Shown here: in pieces, positions 45,653-57,160 of the stretch | Layout: every line of letters begins with the position of its first letter | How positions within the stretch are numbered: position 1 is the stretch's first letter | From: Cryptomeria japonica | Lineage: Eukaryota > Streptophyta > Pinopsida > Cupressales > Cupressaceae | DNA: 64,000 nt | Reading direction: 5' to 3' | NCBI RefSeq assembly: GCF_030272615.1 | Contig: NC_081406.1 | Span: 261,507,386-261,571,385, forward strand | Position numbers and translations under genes: made by a program | Notes under the pieces: generated by a model | The model's input: only the letters and a program-made list of their open reading frames with translations | Databases searched by the model: none | Told to the model about the DNA's origin: nothing

Positions 45653-46800
45653 CTAATGTTCATCTTTACATGCTTCAATAACAAAAGTTGGTTCAATTTG
45701 AGAAATTAAGCATACCTCTTCATTTGCCAGTCTTCCTCTTGTCATAACACCTTGATACTTATTCCCAATTATCTGATTTTTTGAGTGATTCGGTCTTACA
45801 TACCTAGGTTTATTCACATGATGTTGTTCTTCAGTCACTGTGGAATTGTCTGATGATGTCAATGTGACTGGATCCACATTTTGTATCGATGCACTCTGTA
45901 TAGGTTCGTTTATGATCATCTCAACTTCTGATTTAGAATCTACAGACCTTGAATTTCCTCTAAAGTGTTCATCTATCTTGACATTAGCACTCTCAATGAT
46001 TTTCAACAATCTTTTATTAAAACATCCATATTCCTTTCTCTTAGATGAATAACCAAGAAATATTCCTTCATCACTTCTAGGATCAAATTTACCAACATAC
46101 TCATCTCTCCTAATATAGCATTTTCTTCCAAAATTTTTGAAGTATTTAAGAGTAGGAGTATTACCAAACCATAGTTCATAAGGGGTCTTACCGGTTTCAT
46201 CTTTGATGTGAACTCTGTTGAAAGTGTAAACCGTTGTATTCACTTCTTCTCTCCAATACACATGAGGCAGATTTGCTTCCAATATCATGCTTCTAGCTAC
46301 TTCCAGAATAGTTTTGTTCTTCCTTCCACAATTCCATTTTGCTGAGGTGTTCGGAGTGCTGATAGTTGTCTTCTGATTCCATTCACTTCACAGAATGTAT
46401 TAAATTTCTTAGATGTAAATTCTCCTCCTTGATCAGATCTCTAACATTTGATTTTCTTACCAGTTTCATTCTCTACCATTGCCTTGAATAGTTTGAATTT
46501 TCTAAAAGCTTCTGACCTCTCCCTGAGAAAAGTAACCCAACAAATTCTAGAATAATCATCAATAATTAGCATAAAGTATCTATCTCCATGTAGACTTCTT
46601 GTTCTTGTTGGACCACACAAGTTAGTATGAATTAAATCAAGAACATTATTGGAGTTCTCAGAAATACTCTTAAAGGTTATTCTAACTTGCTTTCCCATTT
46701 GACATTCCTTACATACTGGATTATGAGGTTTCACAATCTTAGGTAAATCCCTTACTGCCTTAGTTGAACTGATCTTTACAATGCAATCAAAATTTACATG
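45653..46800 (-). pseudogene. CopG integrase
   Basis: The core starts in the frame 46734-46441 (CKECQMGKQVRITFKS, LIHTNLCGPTRTR, LIIDDYSRICWVTFL): the first catalytic Asp is Asn (TDLC to TNLC). The second block (RSDQGGEFTSKKF, about 46438) follows a TAG. The third block reads TPQQNGIVE and then shifts frame. The C-terminal part is in 46288-45653 (YRWREEVNTTVYTFNRVHIK-like, YELWFGNTPTLKYF, GIFLGYSSKRKEYGCFNKR). The acidic linker (NSTVTEEQHHVN) leads to RT. Confidence 0.88.
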
Positions 46801-48318
46801 ACAAAGTCTCTTATGTCATAACCAAATTTCATCAATATGTGCAATTAAGCATGTCTTATCATTGTTCTTCAAATGAAATATATTACCTTTAATCTGATTA
46901 CCGATTGCAATCTCCGATCCAGTTATGTTTCCGATAGTGCATTTACCATTCTTGAACTGTAACTGAAATTGTTTTTCAACTAATTGACCAACACTCAAAA
47001 GATTATGCTTCAAACCTTCAACATAATAAACATTGTTAATATTGCGCTTACCATCCAAACATATAGTGTCTTCTCCTTTGATTAAACAAGCTTTATCATT
47101 AGCAAATCTTACTAGACCTCCACTATATTTCTGAAAAGATAAGAATTTACTTTTATCACCAGTCATATGATGTGAACATCCAGAATCTATGATCCATTCA
47201 TCATTTTCTTCAATTTTTGCTGTCAGGGCTTGCTCTACCGGTGGAACAGTAGGTGTCGATTGATCTTGTTTTATTGCAACAAAAGCTCATCCATTGTCTG
47301 TCGGTTCTTCATTATAATCATCAATAACTCCTTCATCAACATAGTAACACGATTTATCTCCATTCTTCTTAATTTTGTATCTCTGATATTCAGGGTTAGG
47401 CTTATATGTTCTTTTAGCTTTCTCTCTCAATATTGCATGTCTGTTAGGACATCTAGATGATATATGACCAAATTAATTGCAATTAAAACATTTAAATGGT
47501 GCTTTACCTTCATACTTACTTCCAACTGGACCTTTAGGTATTTTCCTTGCAATTAGTGCTTCAAGTTCTTCCAGTTCTTCATTTTCCCTTTTGATATCTT
47601 CAAGTTCTTTTGCATAAAGTGCTTTCCAATTATATTTGTTAGATGATGGTGATGATGATGCAGATGATGATGCTCTGAAGGCTAAATCTATTTTAATTGT
47701 AGCAACACGACCAAATTCCTCAAGCTCAAATGTTGAAAGTTCTCCAACCAAGGTATCTCTAGATACTGATGTATAAGGCATTGTTCTCAACTCATTAATA
47801 GCAGTTACTTTCATTTTGTATGCCGGTGGTAAAGCTCTTAAAACTTTAAAAACAATTTCATCTTCACTTAAGGATCCTCCACAACATTGTATTCCTAAAA
47901 CAACTTAATTAACTCTTTCCATAAAAGCAGAAATTCTTTCATCTTCTTCCATTTTTAAATTTTCATACCTAACCCGGAAACATTCCAGTTTTGCAATTTT
48001 GACAATGGTATCTCCTTCATTCAATGTCTCCAATTTATCCCAAATAGATTTAGCAAGAGATCGGTCTGATAATCCCATGATTTACTAATCTGATAATGTG
48101 CTCAAAAGTGATTCTCTTGCTTTGCAATCATTTTCTTGATCTTTTCCCAATGTTGGTGGATTAGGTTGATTCAGAGTAGGACCAACATAGCCATTCTTTG
48201 TAACTTCCCGTATGTCTCTTCCAATGCAATTCAGATGTGTCTCCATTATGATCTTCCATATACCATAGTTAGTTCCATCAAGTTTAGGATTGTCCTTCCT
48301 AAAAATGTTTGTTTCCAT
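46801..48318 (-). pseudogene. gag: CopG gag and protease
   Basis: Gag starts with the ATG at 48318 (METNIFRKDNPKLDGTNYGI). It continues through stops and a frameshift (ENLKMEEDERISAFMERV region at about 47950) to the frame 47814-47473, with a Ser-rich tract and a coiled stretch (YAKELEDIKRENEELEELEA). The single knuckle at about 47500-47455 starts CFNCN but meets a TAA. The protease motif (WIIDSGCSHHMTGDKSKF, about 47195-47140) keeps DSG. The block HNLLSVGQLVEKQFQLQFKN leads to pre-integrase. CopB has the same layout. Confidence 0.87.
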
Positions 48319-48358
48319 AGGATCTCCTCAAGCTATTAGGCTTCTACAAAAAGAGGAC

Positions 48359-48375
48359 TTGGCTCTGATACCAAT
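48359..48375 (-). promoter_or_regulatory. CopG primer-binding site
   Basis: The plus strand reads TTGGCTCTGATACCAATT; the complement TTGGTATCAGAGCCAA is an unmutated tRNA-iMet-type PBS. Confidence 0.9.
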
Positions 48376-49466
48376 TGTTAGGAACCGGAAGGCAACTGAG
48401 AGGGGGGGGGGGGGGGTGAATCAATTGTCTATAAATTACAACCCAATTATAACTTAATCAAACTTGATACTTAATACCAGTAAACCAAACTTAATGTCGG
48501 TTAACAGATTAACAATTAATATCAATACCGGTGAAACTTAATGTATGAAACAGAAAGAGAAACAACATCCACAACACATAACATAGAGATTTTAACATGG
48601 AAACCCTCTAAGGGGAAAAACCATGGTGGGAAACCTTACCCACAATCAAATGATACTACTGTAGATAGTATGTGTACACAAATGGGGTCTGCACATGCAA
48701 AAAGGCCAACTGCCTAGAGCAAACTGCTCAAATGGGAGTCACAATGACTACAGTAGGATGGTTAAATCCTATAATAATGTACCGCTCAAAATAGAATCTC
48801 CAATACTAAATTCAGTATCGGTTAAGCTCTGATAATCACCTTCAAACCTTCCTTGAACCTTCTATATGGTCTGCTCATATGATCTTCAATATTCGCACAT
48901 ACCATGTTACAATACCATAACCTTACATACCATATCATGTCCTTCATCTCACAAATGAGATCTTACATATATAGAAAACCTAAGACCAAATATGTAGGTC
49001 ATCTCACTAAGAATATTACAACTAAATTAATTACAAATAAGTCTAGATGCGATGCATTATGTCAGCTCAATACATTTACAACAATATCCAATCAATAAAT
49101 CATCTACATAACATGTCGTGCTGATCTGGAATAGATAATGCATACCAGTCCATAACCTATACCACTTTGCCGGTAACAACAAATATGTCAACCCGATTAG
49201 ACCAACAACCAAAACACCAAAACCAAGTATCCAAACCATGTCTTTGACATAATCAAGTGATCTCCAAATAATAACAAGTCATCCTCAGTGCCTGTGAACA
49301 ATAAAACTTGTCGGTGGACAATATACCGGTGACTGTGCATAAGTCACTGAAATTGTCAGTGAACACAATGTGTCGGTTCAACATAACCAATGTAACCATA
49401 GATCTCCAGAAGGATAAGTGTTGACATCAATGACAAAACTAATGCAACACATCCATAATACCAACA
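48376..49466 (-). repeat. CopG 5' LTR
   Basis: It aligns with 42751-43809. It begins with TGTTAGGAACCGG and a run of about 14 G at 48402-48417, longer than in the other LTR, which is typical homopolymer slippage. Confidence 0.92.
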
Positions 49467-52136
49467 ATGTCTTTGTCATTTGAGATCATTTTATTCAAGG
49501 TGTGGAGCCTTCTAGCCTCAAATTCATTTCTGGCCTTTTTTTCTATGAACTTTTCAAAAGATTTAAACTGGGAATCAACAAAATCAATTAGGCTTTTCAA
49601 TTGCCCAGATGGAGTATTAGATGTATCTTTTTGGAATGAGGGCATTAAATTCTCTAGAGTACTAATTGCCATGTTCATCAACAAGCTATCTTTAGTGTGA
49701 GATTTCAAAAGATCTTCACTGACTTTGGCTTGAGCAAGTTTTTGTATGGAATGAGGGCATTAACTTCTCTAGAGTACTTACCTTTTTACAGTCTCAGTGT
49801 CTCTTGCTTCAGTTCTGGCTTGAATCTTGACCTCTATCTTCTCCACATTTTCTACTACAACTACTTTCTTTTCAGGTTTTAGAGGGATCTCAACCTTATC
49901 TATTTTTATCAGCTTCACCCACACCTACATCATTCTCCACTCCACCTTCTTCCAAAATATTGACTTCTACATGTTCTATTGATTGAACTTTCGGAACAAA
50001 AGTATCATCCACTACCTGCTCAATTAATTGTACTTTTGAAATTTAAGGTATATCCATCTTGATTTGATCAGTATCCGGATGTGTGTCATCTTGTTCCTTT
50101 GCCGGATTAACCTCATATTGATTTTCTTGCAAAGAATTCGTCCAAATTTTCCCTGTTTTCTTAGCAATTTCATCAATTTTACCAAACATGATCTTATTTA
50201 CTATGTGCTTACTTTGAAATTTATCCTTGGCTAACTAAAGTAATCTATCTCCTCGTTAGTAATAATTGAACATAAATTGACTAATATATATTCCTTCAAT
50301 TTCTCATCTTTCTTATTTGTTGTTAGTCTCTGAGCATAAAAAATGTCATACAAACTCTTGGGTATGACTAACATTAATTCAATTAAAGCTTTACTATACA
50401 CATTTAGGTATTCTATAGTTGCTTCCTCTAGATTTCTCTTTTCGGATTCATCAAAATTTTTCATACTACTCAAATAGTGGTTTCAAATTACAATCCTTAA
50501 CACCTACTTTCATAATTTGACCTAATGTGATAGGAGGTATAATAGTATAATTCCCTTGTTTTAATGCCTCATCAATTTCAGATTTTGGTTTCTTGCTAGA
50601 TCTGGTTCGACTAGAAGGCTTCTCCTTTGTGATCTTAGTGGCTTCAACCTTCACTTCTTTTATTGCCTGATCGGATTCAGTTTCTTCATCATCACGCACC
50701 ACAAATCTGATTTATTTTCTTTTATTTTATGCTCCATTAGATGACTTAACTGAGGATTTGGGCTTGCTTGTGGGCTTAGCAGTACTGGAGGCCAAGGCTA
50801 TGCTTCTAGTTTATTTTGTCTTAGGCTTAGTAGCTTCCATCTTGACCGTATACTCCTCAGAAAGAATATTCTCCTCTAGATTTTCTGACAACTTCCTTGG
50901 TTATCCCTATGCTTTCTGCAAAATCTTCAACCTCTTTATGGACTTTCTTTTGAATGACTAGTTTCTTGAATTGTTGATGTAGTTTTAGGCTCTTCTCCTT
51001 GTAGGTTTCGAACCTTTTTTCATTGGGATCCACTTGTTGACTTAGAAAATGTTGAGCATATAGTTCCAAAATTTGTTCATCAACCTCTAGGCCATTGGTA
51101 AAATCCATGAAGTTCGAGGCTCCACCGCTTCCATCAAGCATTGGTCGGTGTCAACCATGAAATAGATGGTGTCAACATACTTATCGACATTTGACTTCAG
51201 GATTCTCTCCCTCTCATGCATCTCCTCCTGAAAGTTCTTAAAATAACCCCACAGATTCTTATTTTGGGCTTTGGAGTCACCGGAGTTGTATTGATACTCC
51301 TGAATCTGTACTCCTACTAGCCTATCAAATGCCCACTATACCATACTAACACTCAGAATCTCATTCTTGAAGTAGAAGAATATATGCATAGAATTAGGGT
51401 ACCATATTTGAAGGGGTGCTTCTTGTTCTCTTTGATTTTCTTCAGGTTCTTGATGAGCTCACTCTGGAACAACATGCAAAGATCATATTTCTTATTTTCC
51501 CTTAACATCTCATATGCAACATAAACTGTATTACCAGAGACAGTTCATTCAGCTAGAGTAATAAATCTTATAGCCTATCACCATGGATGTGAATTGGATG
51601 TCATCCTCCAAAATATCATCAATAGTCATCGCTCATTTATCAAAATTTGACCTAGTTGCATTGGTTACAATGTCATTTTTTACCATTTTCAGATATGGTA
51701 ATTGACCGAATGCACACAACCCTATTACTGCCTAAATCACAACTTTAGTGATCTTATGCAAATTATCCAACCACATGAATTCATCATGAACATGACTCAA
51801 GATGTATCAGATCCACTCTTGTTTGTACGCCATCAAAAACTTCACAAATTGAGAAAAACCCTTGCTTTCCAATCCTTGAAATTCAAATTTCATCATGGAG
51901 CTTTGGTCAGATAACCGGTTATTGAAAAGATTCAATGTTTGGGAGCTTCCCAATTCTTCAATCGGATAATGTGTGTAAGCCCTTATGTCTTCATTACACA
52001 GGACTCAGTAGGGCACAAATGAAAATGCACTCTTAGGATCATCCTTCATTGAAATGAATGGATGATTTTTAAAGTTGGGACGAACACGCTTAATGATATT
52101 CACAACCAGAGTGGTGGTGGTACTAGATGCAACCAT
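49467..52136 (-). pseudogene. NonF ORF2, homologue of NonD ORF2
   Basis: The likely start is the ATG at 52136 (MVASSTTTTLVVNIIKRVRP). At about 51700-51600 the reading shows HVHDEFMWLDNLHKITKVVI, matching HGSFFWLDSVHKITKVAVKA in NonD. DDIQFTSMVIGYK matches DTNVRFISMILGYK just downstream. Further on, VDEQILELYAQHFL (51141-50857 frame) corresponds to DDHIVETYAKALL of NonD, then a Lys/Ser-rich basic stretch (50640-50560) and a coiled-coil end. Stops and frameshifts are frequent. The start, the domain order and the basic-then-coiled-coil layout all match NonD, so the two are one protein family. Its function is unknown. Confidence 0.75.
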
Positions 52137-52577
52137 TCTTATAGATTCAAATTTTAAACTTCAATCGAAAGGGGGTTTTCATTGATAAATACCTTTGATA
52201 CAAGATTAGGTCTTCTCGCCAAATTGCTTTGAAAATCGGTAGAACTTAATCTCACCTGATCTCCTTCTTTGTAGAGCCCTCTTTGCTTCTTTTATTTAAT
52301 CAAAAGGTGAGAAATGAAGAATAAAAGTTACCTTTTATTCACCGCAGACCTAACTTTTCACTGCAATAAATGCACTCTACCCTAATTCTTTTGGATGCAC
52401 TATATCTGTCAGATATTCTTCACTGGATCTTCAAATCAGCTCAATTTTTCCGAAGATCCTCTATAAATATCTACAATCATCATAAACACTTTTGCAACCT
52501 ACCAAAAATAGGCACAAATCTTCAACAGGGGGTTTGAAAGATTTGCATTATAACTCCCCAAGGCCGGATGCCTAGGT

Positions 52578-53748
52578 TTAGTTCTCAGATGTAGTTCTAG
52601 CATCAAAATTGGGTGCGGACCCACTTCCTGCCTCTGAATCAGTCTTTTTAACCCATGTCTTCTTGATCTGATCTTTGATCTCCTCAACTTTTTCTTTACC
52701 CTTCTCATCTGGCTTCTCATTCTTGTTCTTGTCTTTCAGACCTCTCCTATTCACATTTCTGCTTCTACAATACTTAGCAATGTGACCGGATTTATTGCAA
52801 GCATAGAAAACAACTTTTCCTTGCATAGGTCTGAAATTCATCTAATTTCTTCTTGTTCTTCATTTATTAGCAACATGTCCAAACATACCACATGCATAAC
52901 ATCTGACATTTCTCCGATTCTAAAATGTATTCATCATACTTCTGTGTACAATTGCCTTATGACCATTTTTGTTGCATTTGAAACATTGACCAGTAAAAGA
53001 TGGACTATTATTGATCATCCTATTTCTGCATTCACTAGCCATATGACCAAATTTATTATAAATAAAACAATTGCCATTAAATTTATGAGCATTAGGTTAT
53101 CTTACTGGAGGCCTTCTTGACTTGTTCTTTTGTTGTGCTGATTTGGAACTTTCACCTTTCTCATAACAAAGACCTTGTGTATCATTAGGGCTATTTTGAC
53201 TTGCAAGCATTTCATCAAGCTTAGTTGAACTGATCCAAAACTTCTCCTTATATTCATTTGCAACATCAAGATCATATCTAATAAGAATGATCCGCCTTTC
53301 AAGATCTTCCTCATGTTGTCTAGCATCTTGTAGGTCAAGCTTTAGTTGTCCATTCTCACTCTCAAGTCTGCAACATTCTTTAGATTTTTCTTTCAGGGAG
53401 TGAGAAAGCTTCTCCTCATTCTTCTTCCTTTCTTCAATCTCTTTTGTCAATGTCATCACAATGGCCTTCCATTTCATTCTTCTGAACTGTATTGACTCTA
53501 GCTAATCTATCACATTCTTTTGTCTTTTCCCTCAAGGCTTCTTCATTAATGTTTTGAATTTCTTTCTACATAAGCTAATCAACAAGTTCCTTTCTCTTTT
53601 CCCTTGATTTGTTAAACTAATATTTCAATGTTTCAATGTATTCTTCAACATCTTTGAGATTTTCTTTCACTTTCTAGTTCTCATATTGTGCATGATCAAG
53701 ATCTTCAATAGTGACATCCAACTTCTTTCTAAGACTACCAGAATCCAT
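52578..53748 (-). pseudogene. NonF ORF1: coiled coil with four CCHC knuckles
   Basis: The ATG at 53748 (MDSGSLRKKLDVTIEDLDHA) lies 68 bases from the LTR, as in NonD. Coiled-coil heptads fill 53740-53190. Four knuckles lie between about 53085 and 52760; some ligands are lost (CFIYNKFGH, where the second Cys is Tyr; CRSMM/HRSMM in the second). CYACGMFGHVANK and YACNKSGHIAKYC are still clear. The tail is Lys/Glu-rich (KNEKPDEKGKEKVEEIKDQI), like the GKEKVEEVKQE of NonD. Stops are frequent, so it is inactive, but the family identity is clear. Confidence 0.8.
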
Positions 53749-53799
53749 TGATTCTTCTTCTCGGATCTTCCTCAAGTTGTTAGGCTTCCTCTGAGGAAC

Positions 53800-53816
53800 T
53801 AGGATCTAATACTAAT
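53800..53816 (-). promoter_or_regulatory. NonF primer-binding site
   Basis: The plus strand reads AGGATCTAATACTAATT; the complement is TTAGTATTAGATCC, a decayed tRNA-iMet-type PBS with C-to-T and G-to-A changes. Confidence 0.7.
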
Positions 53817-54970
53817 TGTTGGAATCAAAGAACACTATGAGGGGGAGGGGGGGGTGGGGTGGTGAATCAATGTTCTACAACTTTTAACTTTGTCAATCTA
53901 TCCTCTAAACCACTTAATGCATATAAGAGAAATTAAAGTGCAGAAACATAAAGTAAAGATCATCACACCATAGCACCAAAAATTTTACATGGAAACATGA
54001 TTAATGGAAAAACCATGTTGGGATTCAAACCCACAATATTAATATACTCTGTTAGAAGTATAAAAATATTACATAAGGGGAATGCACATGCTTTAGGTGC
54101 ATTGTCTAGAGCTAACTGCTCAATGTTTACAATAAGGGCTACAACCTGGAAGGTTCACTACCTTAAAAAAGAGTTACAAAGGTAATATACATGAAGATGA
54201 ACTATGAAATAACATCTACAAATGCCTTGAATAGTTCTAGTTAAGCACACAATATTGTATCTTACTGAACTTTGTAGAACTGCTCTGTTATGATATTCTG
54301 CAACATACTGGAGCTCAAATCTTCATCATGCGCATGCGAAACTGTGCCCAATCACTCATACATGATTCACACACAACCATCAATCTCCAAAATGATCAAA
54401 TAAACCTATCTTATATATCTACATCACCAACTTAGGTCACCACCAAGTCGGCTTCAAGAACACTTCACAAAAGATGAAACATGTACACAAGTCGGCTCAA
54501 TCCGATCCAAACACAACTAAGCGGACCAAAACAAAATGTCCATATGCTTCCCATATGTTAGATCATTGATCTGTAACACATAAACACTCACCAAAATTGA
54601 TCCGCAAGATCTACATAATGTGTTTCCACATGTTACCACTAATAACCATTGTCTTTACCAAAAACCAATCTACTGAACCTTACCAACCAGCACAAAACTT
54701 AACATCGGAGGCCAAAAACTTGGAATAAGGTAAATTGGATATCCGCAATACATTCTCAAATCTACAAAGTAAAATACTCAACCAAAACAATCTACTAGCC
54801 AATAAACTGTATACTACCGGATACACTGTTCTCACTAGACCACACAGATACTTGATCAATCTTCAATCAATAATTAAGAATGATGAAAACATGAACTGCT
54901 GATGCCAAATCTGATATGAGTTGCCATCAATGACAACATTTCAACATACATGTAGTGTCTCTTACCAACA
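53817..54970 (-). repeat. NonF 5' LTR (1154 bp)
   Basis: Its plus-strand edges are TGTTGGAATCAAAG and TTACCAACA. The outer parts match 41437-42022; the central 570 bases are only here. The hairpin arms AGAACACT and AATGTTCT flank the G-rich run at 53841-53865. Confidence 0.88.
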
Positions 54971-54976
54971 ATCCAG

Positions 54977-55456
54977 ATCATCCACATATATACTATATTT
55001 CGAGAAGCATATATACTATGTTGGCCAGGACAGAGATATAAAATAGGTCAACACTAAACATTCTGGCGGTGGGAAGGAATGAGAAGTAGAACATGCCATA
55101 AAACACATCAACATGTTACGACCAATACAAATTTCAAACCCAGATCATGACTCACATGCTACATCGAAGCCGCTACACATCCTCAAATTATAGACTTAAT
55201 TTGTATCCAAAACTCATTGTCGAGTACACCAAAAATAAGAGTTGAACCAAAATACACATGAATACCATCGATCAACACCATACCTGATAACCAGAGAGAT
55301 TTGGATATCCAACAACACATTAATCCATCAACACATCTTCTAGAGCACCAAGGATTCTGACAACACATATTTTGGATCACTAACACCAATAACATCAATG
55401 ACAACTATTATGTTGACATCAATGACAACCACTCATAACACTCATAATCATCAACA
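54977..55456 (-). repeat. CopE 5' LTR, outer piece
   Basis: From ATCATCCACATATA it continues the alignment with the CopE 3' LTR (23155-23642), interrupted at 41436 by NonF. It ends AATCATCAACA. Confidence 0.87.
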
Positions 55457-55499
55457 TCATATCCAACACAATCTATTGAGGCTTTGATGTACCTATATT

Positions 55500-57160
55500 C
55501 CCTTTATGTTGATGCAATGTAGTTTTAGACTTAGTAGGGTTCCTTTCTTTTTAGTTCTAAGGTGAGCTCATTCCACCTATTTTGGCAAATTCCCAATGCA
55601 TTTTTCTTTGGTCTTGTTACAAGTTCTTTGAATCTCTTGTAGTCCTTTTCCCTGCATTGAATAATTTTGTCAATCACTCTTGGTTTATCAATTAGTTCTA
55701 CCCATTCATCCACAATCTTATCAAGCTTGGTTGTCTCTTCTCTAATCTATAGAGGGACTAGTTTTTCTCTCCTAGTATTTATGAAACAATTTTACCCTTT
55801 TTTGTAGATTCTTGATATAGGATATAAGAGATTTAATTTGAACATCCCTTACATATATGAAGGGGTTCCATGTGGTATTATAGGGAACAACTAGGTTATG
55901 CATATAGAACTCACACATCTGGTCTTACATCTTTGGAGTGTCTTTTGATTAAGTGGTCAAGAATGACCATGGTGTAATGATGGAGATAGGAAAGTCACTG
56001 ATTAGTTGGTTAATTTGGAAACATAGTTCTTCCTAAAAGTATAAGGCATATACTCAAGTTGGTGGTCTATAAATCATTAGTTGATTTGTCAAGTCAACTA
56101 GTTTTCCTATGCTAACTATCAATTTATGTACCTCCAAGTCTATTTCTTGTAATTTTGCTTCATACTTAGTCTTAATGTCTTCTTTTTTCTTTTCCTAGTT
56201 CTGTTTAGACATGTCAAATTCCATTATTACATCTCTTAATGCAAATCCAGATATTAACATTGTTGGCAATACAAGTGGCATAGGAGGTTTGGCTTTTTGA
56301 GCAAGAGTTGGCTCACTCTTCTTTAATTCCACTATAGCTATTTGTGTTAGCTTATCTAGCCCTGGACCATCCCATTGATAAATTCTCAATTATGTTTCTA
56401 AGTCCTTGAACTTCCCCTATAATCTCATCTCCCTCTCTTGTTGTTCCCTTGATTGTTCTTTCAGTTCCTAAATCCTCCCAAGAGCTAACCATAACTCATT
56501 GTTCTCATCTTCTTTTGTGAGAAAATTTCAAGGGTATACTCCACTCTAAAACTCCCAATGAACTCAATAGGAGAAACCAAGTCCTTATGTGGCCCTAGGT
56601 TTTCTGGAGCCTTAGGTTTCTTTCTAGCTATGAAAGGGTCTTCTTTTGATTCATATTCTAAGATAGATGGTAAATGCACCTTTTCGATTTTTTCTTTCAT
56701 AATATCATGTTCTATGTCCCTAAACAAACTTCCCCTCTCTAAGTGAATTTCAAAAATTAAAAAAAAATTCTTTTGAGATTTTTTCTCTCCAATAATACCC
56801 TTGCTCTTAAGGCAATGTGAGTGCTCTTTGGATACTTTTGATTTATAATATTTTATTTCTTAATCTTCCCGCTAGTTGAAGAGGAAGAACAAGGGTTTTC
56901 CTTTTGTTGGTCTTAAATTTAGGTGGATAAAGAGGACTTTATGGCTAAGAATTAGGGGTTTCCAAATGAGATGCAAAGGGTTCTTGTTCAGATGCTACGA
57001 GAAAATTATCAGATGCTACAAGTTGGTCCTCTGAAAATTATTCATTTATGTGTGCTTGAGGGAAGTGGGTAAGTGATGAAGTAGCAAGTAAATCATCCCC
57101 CAATTCTTATTCTAGTATAGTAATTGTTTTCATGCCTAAAATTATCATAACTAAATAGGA
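55500..57160 (-). pseudogene. Degenerate unknown ORF
   Basis: Minus-strand frames with coding-like composition recur: 56727-56485 (VHLPSILEYESKEDPFIARK), 56389-56195 (GLDKLTQIAIVELKKSEPTL) and 55713-55531 (EWVELIDKPRVIDKIIQCRE), joined by frames with stops and frameshifts. The order of short helical, charged segments suggests one decayed protein of 500 or more residues. No knuckle, protease or polymerase motif is seen. It lies to the left of TatJ on the same strand and could be an ORF of that or another retroelement. I do not recognise the family. Confidence 0.35.

Larger units (their letters stand above)
42751..49466 (-). mobile_element. CopG, complete Ty1/copia element nested in NonF
   Basis: LTRs are at 42751-43809 (1059 bp) and 48376-49466 (1091 bp). 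The minus strand carries gag, protease, integrase, RT and RNase H in order. It belongs to the same family as CopB (similar Gag, pol, LTRs and untranslated regions) in the opposite orientation. The 5-base flanks GTGCT (42746-42750) and ATGTC (49467-49471) do not match, so no target duplication is supported. Stops and frameshifts make it inactive. Confidence 0.92.
41437..54970 (-). mobile_element. NonF, pol-less LTR element related to NonD
   Basis: The LTRs are at 41437-42022 (3', internally deleted) and 53817-54970 (5'). The flanks are ATCTAG (41431-41436) and ATCCAG (54971-54976), a probable target duplication in the CopE LTR with one change. On the minus strand it has a PBS, ORF1 (coiled coil and CCHC knuckles) and an ORF2 homologous to that of NonD. 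No protease, integrase or RT of its own is seen: all such motifs in this span lie inside the nested CopG. It is much more decayed than NonD. Confidence 0.85.
22654..55456 (-). mobile_element. CopE, Ty1/copia element hosting four others
   Basis: The 3' LTR is at 22654-23642. The 5' LTR is in two pieces, 40965-41436 and 54977-55456, separated by NonF. Gag/protease (39556-40901) and integrase (25560-26509) are separated by GypC, whose CACAT duplication joins them precisely. RT/RNase H follow to about 23930. The LTR pieces align with each other around the NonF insertion. The outer flanks GTCTA (22649-22653) and TCATA (55457-55461) do not match, so the target duplication is lost or an end is rearranged. 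Confidence 0.88.

Noticed and set aside
48400-48420. Long G-runs (also 20170, 42778, 53845 and 63858) as G-quadruplex elements
   Set aside because: They are single homopolymer runs forming the complement of the C-rich hairpin loop and vary in length by slippage; four separate G-tracts are not present.
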